In this document: positions 1-6,678 of the stretch, piece after piece
How the letters are laid out: each line of letters opens with the position of its first letter
How positions within the stretch are numbered: the stretch's first letter is position 1
From: Paraktedonobacter sp035294465
Lineage (GTDB): Bacteria > Chloroflexota > Ktedonobacteria > Ktedonobacterales > Ktedonobacteraceae
DNA length: 12,728 nt
Reading direction: 5' to 3'
Assembly: GCA_035294465.1 (NCBI GenBank)
Contig: DATGKW010000226.1
Span: 1-12,728 of the forward strand
Made by a program: the position numbers and the translations under genes
The notes under the pieces: model-generated
What the model was told of the DNA's origin: nothing
Databases searched by the model: none
The model's input: the letters and a program-made list of their open reading frames with translations, nothing else

Positions 1-1832
1 TATTCAGCGCCCCAGACGCGTTCCAGCAGCAATTCGTGGGTCATCACGCGCCCGGCGTTGCGAGCAAGCACGCTGAGCAATTTATATTCCGTGCGACTAA
101 GTTGAACAGGCCGATTTTGCAGCAGGACCTGGTGCTGAGCGTAGTCGATAGTGAGGTCTCCGGTAGTAAAGACTGGCTCGTCAGGCTCGCTCTCGCTTTG
201 TGCAACGCGGCGGCGCAGGAGAACACGCAGGCGGGCCAGCAATTCTTTCATCCCAAGAGGTTTACTCACCAGGTCGTCCGCGCCCAGATCTAGCAGGCGC
301 ACGCGCTCATCCTCGTCATCGCTGTCGCAGAGCATCACCACAGGGATATGCGAAAACTCGCGCAGGCGTTGCAGCAGTTCGATTCCCTGCATATCCGCCA
401 GGTTGGTAGCTAGCAAGACCAGATCCGGCTCTTCAAGATCGAACTGGCGCAAAAACTGGGTACCATAATTGTGTACCTGGACGCGATAGCGCTGCTCCTC
501 CAGATTGGCGCGCAGGTAGCGGGCGATGCGCGTGTCACTTTCGACGATAGCAACCTGGACGCGCTGCCCCCGATTCGTAGAAGTTACAGAAATGGGCGCG
601 GGGGGCTGCATTGCCGGCAGCTTGCCTGTAGCTTGCCAGGAGAGCGTGCTTGCTTGAGACCCGGGAGGGATAAAGGGCAGCGTGCAATAGAACGTCGCGC
701 CCTGATCGGGGCCGGGCGAATCGGCCCAGATGCGCCCTCCGTGTGCCTCGATGGCTGCGCGGGCCACAGCCAGACCCAGGCCACTTCCCCTGACCCGCTC
801 ATCCCCCTCCGCCACGCGATAGAAGCGATCAAAAATACGATCAAGATGTTCGGGAGCGATGCCCTTGCCCTGATCGCTAATGCTCAGGCACAGTTCGTGT
901 TCGCCTCTTTCCAGAGTCAGACGAATTATGCCACCGTTGGGCGAGTAGGTTACGGCGTTGTGAAGGAGCTGGTGGCATGCCTGCTCAATGCGCGCGGGAT
1001 CACAGAACACAGGAGGAAGGTCAGCGCTAATCTCACACAGAATGCGATGGCGAGGCGCATTCTGGCGCCAGCGCTCCACCAGTTGCTTCAGCAATTCAGA
1101 GAAATAGACCTCGCTAAAACGCAGGTTCTGCACGCCAGCATCCAGACGCCAAACATCCAGCAGAGTATTCAGGATCTCATGCAGCCGGTCGGCCTGTGTA
1201 TCGATCATTTGCAGCATCTCGCGCTGCGCGGCCGGGTCCCAGCGAATCGAATTGCTCAGCAAGGTCGTAGCTGAACCTTTGATGATGGCCAGCGGCGTTT
1301 TTAGCTCGTGAGCGGCCATAGCCAGCGTTTCTCCGCGTGTTGAGGCAGCCGTGCGTTCAAGGGTAATATCGTCAAGCAGAACGCCGCGTCCAAGCAGGCG
1401 ACCAGGGGGATCATGTACCGGGAAGCTATGTACCCGTAGCCAGCGGATCGCGGCATCGGCCAGAGCAAGATCCAGAAAGCCCTCTTCTTCTGGCTGATCC
1501 CAGAGGCGATCAAGCTCAGTCCGGGCAATGGACGGATCGACGGCGAGCGCTACTAATTGTTGGCGCACGTCGAAAGCGGGTTGAGTAGATAAGAAATCGT
1601 CTTCGAGGTGCAGTAAACGCCGGGCAGCCGGGTTAGCGTAGGCAAGATCTTCGGCTTCATTCAACAAAATAAAGCCGCTACGCATATTGCTGGCGATTCC
1701 AGTCAGAAGGGTATATTTCTCAGCCAGATCTGTGGCGAGAGCGGGGGTTTCAGAGAAGATACCGGCTTTCCTCTTGCCTGCCCTCCAACCAGTTTCTTGC
1801 CGATCTATCTTGCCCCTGGCAGCGAGACCCAT
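1..1832 (-). CDS. Hybrid histidine kinase / degenerate receiver / OmpR-type winged-helix regulator (3' end outside window)
   Basis: One uninterrupted frame of 610 codons runs off the left edge. The ATG at 1832 is the first start after an in-frame TGA and has a GGGAAAGG ribosome site about 9 bases upstream. Domains in order: a PAS-like region (about 40-155); HisKA with the phosphorylatable H175 in AAHELKTPLA; a HATPase domain with N292 (N box), D320/G322/G324 (G1) and G349-G353 (G2); a linker (about 385-422); a receiver (about 424-540); and the start of an OmpR/PhoB winged helix (about 553-610 and beyond). No signal peptide or membrane helix is visible, so it is probably cytosolic. Kinase, receiver and DNA-binding output in one chain suggest it binds DNA directly after sensing through the PAS region. 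In the receiver A475 replaces the phosphoacceptor Asp, S432 one acidic-pocket residue and C502 the conserved Thr/Ser; K524 is kept. Signal and target genes are unknown. Confidence 0.9.
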   Translation of the reverse strand, partial: MGLAARGKIDRQETGWRAGKRKAGIFSETPALATDLAEKYTLLTGIASNMRSGFILLNEAEDLAYANPAARRLLHLEDDFLSTQPAFDVRQQLVALAVDPSIARTELDRLWDQPEEEGFLDLALADAAIRWLRVHSFPVHDPPGRLLGRGVLLDDITLERTAASTRGETLAMAAHELKTPLAIIKGSATTLLSNSIRWDPAAQREMLQMIDTQADRLHEILNTLLDVWRLDAGVQNLRFSEVYFSELLKQLVERWRQNAPRHRILCEISADLPPVFCDPARIEQACHQLLHNAVTYSPNGGIIRLTLERGEHELCLSISDQGKGIAPEHLDRIFDRFYRVAEGDERVRGSGLGLAVARAAIEAHGGRIWADSPGPDQGATFYCTLPFIPPGSQASTLSWQATGKLPAMQPPAPISVTSTNRGQRVQVAIVESDTRIARYLRANLEEQRYRVQVHNYGTQFLRQFDLEEPDLVLLATNLADMQGIELLQRLREFSHIPVVMLCDSDDEDERVRLLDLGADDLVSKPLGMKELLARLRVLLRRRVAQSESEPDEPVFTTGDLTIDYAQHQVLLQNRPVQLSRTEYKLLSVLARNAGRVMTHELLLERVWGAE

Positions 1833-1867
1833 ACGTAATAACCTTTCCCGTTTGCTCTGTCATTGAT

Positions 1868-1876
1868 ATTCTAGCA
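1868..1876 (-). promoter_or_regulatory. Putative extended -10 promoter for the kinase-regulator fusion
   Basis: On the minus strand TGC is followed directly by TAGAAT, an extended -10 element about 36 bases before the ATG at 1832. No good -35 box lies 16-18 bases upstream. It falls in the 90-base gap after the zinc-ribbon gene, so the fusion gene may be transcribed on its own. Prediction from sequence only. Confidence 0.4.
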
Positions 1877-1922
1877 AAAACAGTCAAGGTTAATGCGGAG
1901 AACAGGACCGGCTCGTCTTAAC

Positions 1923-2324
1923 CTACTTCATCATAGTAGCCAGGGCAACAATCAGGGCAAGGTGCAGGAGCATGGCGACAATCAGGACGACGGCGATTCC
2001 GACGAAGCGCCGCCGGTCGCGAATGTGCGTACTCAGTCCATAAGCTTCCGGTGAGCGTTCGGCCGCCACCAGGCCCAGGGCGATGCGCAGGCGCATAGGT
2101 GAATTTACAGGGGAGCGGCGCATTTCCGCGAGCAGCGCATCATGACAATTGCGGCAGAGGACCCATAAGCGACGTGGCTCAGGTACGCTGGCAGGTTCCC
2201 TGAGCACAATAGGGCGCAACCATATAACACCCTTGCAAACAGAACAGCGAGCGGGCCTGCGCTGGCGTGTTTTGGAGGTTGTTTCTCGCCTGGCGGCGAC
2301 TGTCACATCATTTCCCGATAACAT
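1923..2324 (-). CDS. Small zinc-ribbon protein with C-terminal membrane anchor
   Basis: A 133-residue protein I cannot assign to a named family. The first half has two cysteine knuckles, C27-x2-C30 and C57-x2-C60 followed by H61, spaced like a zinc ribbon; the residues around them are basic. The C-terminus is a single hydrophobic stretch (about 109-131) preceded by RDRRR and ending in a lone Lys. This suggests a tail-anchored protein with its zinc domain in the cytoplasm. The start chosen is the ATG at 2324, which has a GGAAG ribosome site 6-10 bases upstream. The same frame stays open to 2558, but that extension crosses the palindrome after coxC and has low-quality composition. It lies between the oxidase operon and the kinase fusion, in the same orientation. 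A role in oxidase assembly or signalling is possible, but only position supports it. Confidence 0.7.
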   Translation of the reverse strand: MLSGNDVTVAARRETTSKTRQRRPARCSVCKGVIWLRPIVLREPASVPEPRRLWVLCRNCHDALLAEMRRSPVNSPMRLRIALGLVAAERSPEAYGLSTHIRDRRRFVGIAVVLIVAMLLHLALIVALATMMK

Positions 2325-2406
2325 ACATTCACTTCCGCTTTCCAGACACTCAGCGCGAAGGGAAAAACTCTCTTTGCTCACATTACATTTGCTATTCGAT
2401 AGGAGT

Positions 2407-2415
2407 ATTGTATCA
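2407..2415 (-). promoter_or_regulatory. Putative extended -10 promoter for the zinc-ribbon gene
   Basis: Minus-strand TGA followed by TACAAT forms an extended -10 element about 83 bases before the ATG at 2324, with no convincing -35 box. It lies between the palindrome after coxC and the zinc-ribbon gene, so that gene could be expressed separately from the oxidase operon. The rest of 2325-2493 shows no supported gene. Confidence 0.4.
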
Positions 2416-2493
2416 TATTTTCTGTCACCCCTGAGCACAGAAAGAAAGAAAGGAGTTTTTCCAGACGAGCGGGAAGGATCTGGAGGGCAAGCC

Positions 2494-2550
2494 CCATACA
2501 ATCCAACAGAAGCGGAGCACGCCATGCTCCGCTTCTGTTGGATTGTATGG
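2494..2550 (-). terminator. Perfect 26-bp inverted repeat with 5-base loop after coxC
   Basis: The arms 2494-2519 and 2525-2550 are exact reverse complements over all 26 bases, with loop 2520-2524. The structure starts 7 bases after the coxC stop codon, where the oxidase operon should end, so termination or 3'-end protection of the mRNA is the likely role. No T-tract follows the stem in either direction, so it is not a textbook intrinsic terminator. A REP-like or MITE-like palindrome is the alternative. Confidence 0.6.
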
Positions 2551-2557
2551 AAGCTCA

Positions 2558-3184
2558 TTAATGCGGCAAGAGCAGCGGGCTAAGATAGATCAACGAGAAG
2601 ACAACGATCCACACAATATCGACGAAGTGCCAGTACATCTCGGCGGCCTGGACCGCGAAATGATTCTTGGCGGTAAAGTCGCCCCGCATCGAGCGGATCA
2701 AACAGATCAGGAGAAAGATGGCGCCAACGGTTACGTGCAGGCCATGGAAGCCTGTTAGTGTATAGAAAGCTGAGCCAAAAATACTCGCGCTGGGTGTGAA
2801 ATTATGTACACCGAACAGGCCGCTGTACTCGTAAATCTGGCCGCCGAGGAAGATGGCACCCATCAAAATAGTCAGAGCCAGACCGATTTTCAGCTGGCGC
2901 TGATTACCTCGCGCAATGCCCCGGCCCGCCATATGAGCCGGAAAGCTGCTGGCGATCAGGATGAGCGTATTAATGATTGGATAGGTGATGTCCGAGGGCA
3001 ACTTCCAGACCATAGTATTCCAGTTGCGGATCTCCAGGTAGAGATAAGCCGCAATGAAGTTCGCGAAGATCAGTGCCTCGGAAGCAATAAAGAGGATCAT
3101 GCCCCACCAGCCCATCGAGCGACCGGTGCTTACGCCATGCTCTTCTTCCAGCGTTTCCAGATATTCTCCGTGAGCAACACTCAT
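2558..3184 (-). CDS. coxC: Cytochrome c oxidase subunit III
   Basis: A 208-residue integral membrane protein, the usual length for the short bacterial form of heme-copper oxidase subunit III. It binds no redox metal; in this family it stabilises subunit I and helps sustain proton uptake and turnover. Five hydrophobic helices are visible at about 27-50, 66-86, 97-119, 140-163 and 187-206. Family landmarks are ASEALIFANF (34-43, with the conserved Glu36), FYTLTGFHGLHV (140-151) and YWHFVDIVWI (184-193). The ATG at 3184 has a GGGAGTG ribosome site just upstream. It is the last oxidase gene, 72 bases after the small subunit gene, and is followed at once by the long palindrome. The small-subunit, subunit I and subunit II genes lie upstream on the same strand. 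Confidence 0.95.
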   Translation of the reverse strand: MSVAHGEYLETLEEEHGVSTGRSMGWWGMILFIASEALIFANFIAAYLYLEIRNWNTMVWKLPSDITYPIINTLILIASSFPAHMAGRGIARGNQRQLKIGLALTILMGAIFLGGQIYEYSGLFGVHNFTPSASIFGSAFYTLTGFHGLHVTVGAIFLLICLIRSMRGDFTAKNHFAVQAAEMYWHFVDIVWIVVFSLIYLSPLLLPH

Positions 3185-3224
3185 GTTACACTCCCTATAT
3201 AAGTAAGACGGGTGCGCCTGATTG

Positions 3225-3230
3225 ATTATA
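3225..3230 (-). promoter_or_regulatory. Possible internal -10 element upstream of coxC
   Basis: The minus strand carries an exact TATAAT about 40 bases before the coxC ATG, in the 72-base gap after the small subunit gene. There is no good -35 box or TG extension, so this may be chance. If real, it would allow extra coxC transcription. Confidence 0.22.
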
Positions 3231-3256
3231 CGTATCTCGCGCTCCCCCTAGATTAT

Positions 3257-3499
3257 CTAACGCTTTTCCAGCATCCACCCGATGATTGCGACGATGGTCA
3301 GGACCACACCAACCCCAAAAAGGATCAGGCTGCTCGCCATCACGCCAATAAAAGCGATCACCATCATCAGAGCCAGGACAATTGGCCAGAAGCTTGGTCG
3401 AGGAGAGAGCTTCTGCTCTCGCACCTCCAGAGGCACCTTCGAGCGCTTCCTGACCCGCTGCTCCGGTGGCTTCTCCATCTGGCTAGACTCTTGCGCCAC
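3257..3499 (-). CDS. Small two-helix oxidase subunit (subunit IV-like)
   Basis: A small protein of 80 residues with a basic, hydrophilic N-terminus of about 36 residues and then two membrane helices joined by a short turn. The first helix begins at FWPIVLALMM and the second ends in IIGWMLEKR. A WP-start first helix and a GW-x2-E end after the second resemble the small subunit IV or CoxA-terminal extensions found in bacterial caa3/aa3 oxidases. The assignment rests on that pattern and on its place between coxA and coxC. I chose the GTG at 3499 because AGAGG lies 6 bases upstream of it. The ATG at 3478 (73 residues) is possible with a weaker site. A TTG at 3616 (119 residues) would overlap coxA and adds an Arg-rich stretch unlike the family. 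It probably stabilises the subunit I/III interface; that is family inference. Confidence 0.75.
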   Translation of the reverse strand: MAQESSQMEKPPEQRVRKRSKVPLEVREQKLSPRPSFWPIVLALMMVIAFIGVMASSLILFGVGVVLTIVAIIGWMLEKR

Positions 3500-3558
3500 C
3501 TTTTTCCTCTTTTCCAGACATCGGGCAGTCGCGAGACCAGGCGACCGCGAGAAGCCGG

Positions 3559-3582
3559 GCCGGGCACGCGTTCCCGCCCGGC
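3559..3582 (-). other. GC-rich hairpin in the coxA - small subunit gap
   Basis: Arms 3559-3565 and 3576-3582 form a perfect 7-bp G+C stem with a 10-base loop. It lies just after the coxA stop codon (3595) and before the small subunit start. No U-tract follows, so partial termination or mRNA protection is only a possibility. A repeated CCGGGC allows an alternative left arm at 3554-3560. Confidence 0.35.
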
Positions 3583-3594
3583 TCAGCGAGAACA

Positions 3595-5277
3595 CTAATG
3601 AGTCGCGACCTTCCAATCAGCGATGTCGGGATTCTTTTTATCGTAGAACGGCCTGCGGCTGCGCACGATCGGCAACTCCAGAAAGTTATAGGGCTTCGGC
3701 GGGGAAGCCGTATCCCACTCCAGCGTAAAGGCATCCCACGGATCGGTGCCGCACTTCTGACCGACGCGCAGCGTCTTGATAAAGTTCCAGAGGAAGACCA
3801 TTACACCGATTGCGATCAAGAAAGCGCCAATTGTGGCCATCAGGTTCAGTTCGTTCCATGACCACGTCGGCTCATTGGGATAGGTGTAATAGCGGCGTGG
3901 CATCCCCAGCAAGCCCAGAATATGCATCGGGAAGAAAGCCAGGTTTGCGCCAATCAGGAAAAGCCAGAACTGGATCTTTCCTAGCGTCTCATCGAGCATC
4001 TTGCCAGTCATCTTAGGAAACCAGTAGAAGAGGCCCGCGAAGATCGCGAAGACCGAGCCGCCGAAGAGAACGTAGTGAATGTGCGAGACCACAAAGTACG
4101 TGTCAGTCACCTGGTAATCGAAAGGCACCACAGCCAGAGCCACGCCGTTCAGACCACCGATCAGGAACATGCCAATGAAGCCCAGGGCAAAGTACATCGG
4201 CACCTTCATATTGAGCTTGCCGCCCCAGATGGTTGCCAACCAGTTAAAGATCTTGACCGCCGTCGGAATAGCAATCAGCGTTGTGCTGGTAGCGAAGAAT
4301 GCCTGGGCTATCACTGGCAGACCCACCGCGAACATATGGTGTGCCCACACGGTAAAACTCAAGAAGCCGATAGCCACGCCTGACCAAGCGACAAAGGTGT
4401 ACCCAAAGATCGGCTTACGCGAGAAAACCGGCAGTACTTCTGAGATGATGCCGAAAGCCGGTAAGATCAGGATATACACCTCCGGGTGGCCAAAAGACCA
4501 GAAGAGATGCTGCCAGAGCAGCGGGTCGCCGCCAAAACCGGCCTGGAAGAAATGTGTTCCGGCGTGGCGATCCATCAGCAACAGAACTGCGGCAGCGGTC
4601 AGGCTGGGCAGGGCAAAGAGCAGCAGAAACGAGGTGATCATGGTCATCCAGACAAAGAGCGGCATACGGTTAATCGTCATACCGGGCGCGCGCATCTTAA
4701 AGATCGTGACCACAAAGTTTAGCGAGCCGGCAATCGACGAGACGCCGAGCATCAGGATGCCCAGAGCCCAGAAGTCCATATTCAGACCAGGCGTACACAT
4801 AACGCCGTTGCCGCACGTGACCTCGGTCAGCGGGGCATAGCTGAACCAGCCCGCGTCCGGTGGAGCGCCGAACAGGAAACTGGAGCTCAGGAACAGGCCG
4901 CCAAAGAGCACGACCCAGTATCCGAACGCGTTTAAGCGCGGGAAAGCCATATCGCGCGCGCCGATCATCAGCGGCACAACATAGTTACCAAAGCCGGTCA
5001 TCGTCGGCATGACGAAGAGGAAAATCATCGTCGTGCCATGCATCGTAAATACGGCGTTATAGGTCGCGGGGTCCAGCACTTTACCGTTAGGCTCCGCCAG
5101 CTGAGTACGCACAAGGAGAGCCTCCACCCCACCGACCAGGAAAAAGAAGATGCCGGTGAAGATATACATAATGCCGAGCTTTTTATGATCGACAGTTGTA
5201 ATCCACTCACCGATGTATGTCTCACTAAAGCGTTTGCGTTGCGCGACGCCTACTTCAGTGATCGTACGGGTTGCCAT
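3595..5277 (-). CDS. coxA: Cytochrome c oxidase subunit I (heme-copper, proton pumping)
   Basis: The catalytic subunit that reduces O2 to water at the heme-CuB centre while pumping protons. It is 560 residues long with about 12 membrane helices. Ligands are complete: H80 and H401 for the low-spin heme, H399 for the high-spin heme, and H264, H313 and H314 for CuB. Y268 in GHPEVY is the residue that cross-links to H264. E266 together with D109 (ARDMAFPRLN) marks the D channel and K342 (IPTAVK) the K channel, which places it in the A1 type of heme-copper oxidases. The ATG at 5277 has GGAGGA 7 bases upstream. A TTG six bases earlier is too close to that site. It follows coxB after 62 bases that contain a hairpin, and precedes the small subunit gene and coxC. 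Nothing in it looks damaged. Confidence 0.97.
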   Translation of the reverse strand: MATRTITEVGVAQRKRFSETYIGEWITTVDHKKLGIMYIFTGIFFFLVGGVEALLVRTQLAEPNGKVLDPATYNAVFTMHGTTMIFLFVMPTMTGFGNYVVPLMIGARDMAFPRLNAFGYWVVLFGGLFLSSSFLFGAPPDAGWFSYAPLTEVTCGNGVMCTPGLNMDFWALGILMLGVSSIAGSLNFVVTIFKMRAPGMTINRMPLFVWMTMITSFLLLFALPSLTAAAVLLLMDRHAGTHFFQAGFGGDPLLWQHLFWSFGHPEVYILILPAFGIISEVLPVFSRKPIFGYTFVAWSGVAIGFLSFTVWAHHMFAVGLPVIAQAFFATSTTLIAIPTAVKIFNWLATIWGGKLNMKVPMYFALGFIGMFLIGGLNGVALAVVPFDYQVTDTYFVVSHIHYVLFGGSVFAIFAGLFYWFPKMTGKMLDETLGKIQFWLFLIGANLAFFPMHILGLLGMPRRYYTYPNEPTWSWNELNLMATIGAFLIAIGVMVFLWNFIKTLRVGQKCGTDPWDAFTLEWDTASPPKPYNFLELPIVRSRRPFYDKKNPDIADWKVATH

Positions 5278-5303
5278 GAGCAAATCCTCCGATATCCATC
5301 CAG

Positions 5304-5328
5304 TCGCGCAGCCCAGCGGGCCGCGCGA
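5304..5328 (-). other. Strong GC hairpin between coxB and coxA
   Basis: Arms 5304-5314 and 5318-5328 form an 11-bp stem, perfect except for one G-U pair in the minus-strand RNA, with a 3-base loop. It lies 11 bases after the coxB stop codon and upstream of the coxA ribosome site. No U-tract follows. It could mark an mRNA processing point or a partial terminator that sets subunit ratios, which is inference. Confidence 0.5.
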
Positions 5329-5339
5329 AGTAGTTTTTT

Positions 5340-6449
5340 CTAAGTCAGGCTCTCCAGATAAGCCACAAGTAGCGCGATCTGATTATCTGTAAGCTGCGGA
5401 ATGTGCATATCATTGCCCGGTTTGACCGCCTGCGGATCGTGCAGCCATTGCCACAAGCCACAATTCTGCTCATTCACAATCTGAGCGCTGCTTCCGGTCC
5501 CCTGAACCACGCAGGAGGAGGGATCCCAGGTAAGCACAGCGCCAGCGATTGTACGCCGCGAACCGAAGTGGGTCAGATTGGGACCAATCAGCTTCTGAGC
5601 AAGCGGATCGCTGAAACTCTTCAGGTTCACACCCACAATGCCATGACAGCCAACACAGCCACCCTGGCCCATGAAAAGTGCTTTGCCGGCCTGGGCATTG
5701 GGATCGCTGGAATTCTGCGCCGCCTGCTGCTGGCCGGTCAGCCAGGTCTGGAAGTCATCGGGCGTCTTGGTGATGACGTAGAAGCGCATATTCGCGTGCT
5801 GCAGGCCGCAGAGCTCAGCGCACTCACCGAGGTATTTCTGGTTGGGCGTGTCAGCCTCGAACCACTTCGTATTGTCATGGCCGGGAATCACATCGGTCTT
5901 ACCGGTCAGTTGAGGCACCCAGAAGCTGTGGATAACATTGTCGGACTTCAGATCCAGATGAATGATCGTATTAGTGGGCACCACCAGTTCGTCGGCCGTG
6001 GTCACATGAGCGTTTTCATAGTCAAACTCCCACCACCATTGATGGCCAACCACCTGAACATTCAGGGTATTTCCCGCCGGCTGATTCAGGCTGAACATAG
6101 TATAAATCGTGCCGATGAGTACCGCGAAGAGGAAGATCGATGGCGCGATCGTCCAGGCAACTTCAATCTTGTTGTTCCCATGGATCTGCCCGGGCGTTGG
6201 TGAGTTTGGCCGCTCACGGAAGCGAAAAATCGACCAGATAAGGATGGATTCGACGACTACAAACACAATTGTAGCCACCACCAGGATAAACCAGAACAGA
6301 CCAGCTTCCTTGGCTGCAACCGGGCCTGCCGGGTTTAAGATGGAGGGCGCACCTTCACCACAGGCAGCGAGAAGCAGCGAGGCCAGTATCAGAACCGAAA
6401 GGGTAATTCCCCAACGCTTCTTCGCCCCGCGAAATATAGGCATCCTCAC
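5340..6449 (-). CDS. coxB: Cytochrome c oxidase subunit II with CuA centre and fused cytochrome c (caa3 type)
   Basis: Accepts electrons and passes them through CuA to subunit I. The 369 residues begin with a lipoprotein signal: a basic start, a hydrophobic stretch and lipobox LAAC with C30 as the lipidated cysteine. Two membrane helices follow at about 50-74 and 97-119. The cupredoxin domain carries WWWEF (138-142) and a full CuA set: H174, C210, E212, C214, H218 and M221. After a short linker comes a class I cytochrome c domain with C265-V-G-C268-H269 and probable axial M348. The fusion indicates a caa3-type enzyme that carries its own cytochrome c. A GTG start at 6449 fits best, with AGGAG 8 bases upstream. 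ATG at 6443 is the alternative. It is the first gene of the operon and is divergent from the STAND ATPase gene. Confidence 0.96.
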   Translation of the reverse strand: MRMPIFRGAKKRWGITLSVLILASLLLAACGEGAPSILNPAGPVAAKEAGLFWFILVVATIVFVVVESILIWSIFRFRERPNSPTPGQIHGNNKIEVAWTIAPSIFLFAVLIGTIYTMFSLNQPAGNTLNVQVVGHQWWWEFDYENAHVTTADELVVPTNTIIHLDLKSDNVIHSFWVPQLTGKTDVIPGHDNTKWFEADTPNQKYLGECAELCGLQHANMRFYVITKTPDDFQTWLTGQQQAAQNSSDPNAQAGKALFMGQGGCVGCHGIVGVNLKSFSDPLAQKLIGPNLTHFGSRRTIAGAVLTWDPSSCVVQGTGSSAQIVNEQNCGLWQWLHDPQAVKPGNDMHIPQLTDNQIALLVAYLESLT

Positions 6450-6516
6450 TTCTCAATCTCCTAAAACATTGATCATTGATGGGCAACAGCGTCCTTCTTG
6501 GAATGACACTCTTTCC

Positions 6517-6522
6517 ATTGTA
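6517..6522 (-). promoter_or_regulatory. Possible -10 element for the oxidase operon
   Basis: Minus-strand TACAAT lies about 68 bases before the coxB GTG, in the 229-base divergent region. The -35 position is poor and there is no TG extension. No clear operator palindrome was found around it. Confidence 0.3.
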
Positions 6523-6622
6523 TGCTGCAAGTGTAGTCGCGCTGCCAGAAAAGGAACTTGCAATCCTGAATGAAGACCTTACAACGGCCTGAACAGGGCA
6601 TGGCCCAAAAACAGGTTTTCCC

Positions 6623-6653
6623 TTGTACCTGTTCGGCAGAATCATGATATAGT
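6623..6653 (+). promoter_or_regulatory. Putative promoter of the STAND ATPase gene
   Basis: TTGTAC (6623-6628) resembles a -35 box. Downstream, TGA followed by TATAGT (6645-6653) is an extended -10 element with a 19-base spacer. GATATA at 6646-6651 gives a 17-base spacer as an alternative. Transcription would begin near 6660, just before the ribosome site AGGAGA at 6665-6670. Confidence 0.45.
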
Positions 6654-6678
6654 ATAGCCAGCGCAGGAGATAGATCGG

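Noticed and set aside
471..1274. Long plus-strand open frame of 267 codons and nearby shorter ones (36-468)
   Set aside because: Antisense to the kinase-regulator fusion, whose minus-strand frame carries all kinase boxes. The plus-strand product has no recognisable domain.
2325..2558. N-terminal extension of the zinc-ribbon protein up to 2558
   Set aside because: Would be translated through the perfect palindrome and the putative promoter. The ATG at 2324 has a ribosome site.
2149..2583. Plus-strand open frame of 144 codons
   Set aside because: Antisense to the zinc-ribbon gene and its leader, and crosses the palindrome. No ribosome site or domain.
4169..4840. Plus-strand open frame of 223 codons
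   Set aside because: Shadow of coxA; low-complexity and without domain content.
5403..6203. Plus-strand open frame of 266 codons
   Set aside because: Shadow of coxB, whose CuA and heme motifs settle the strand.
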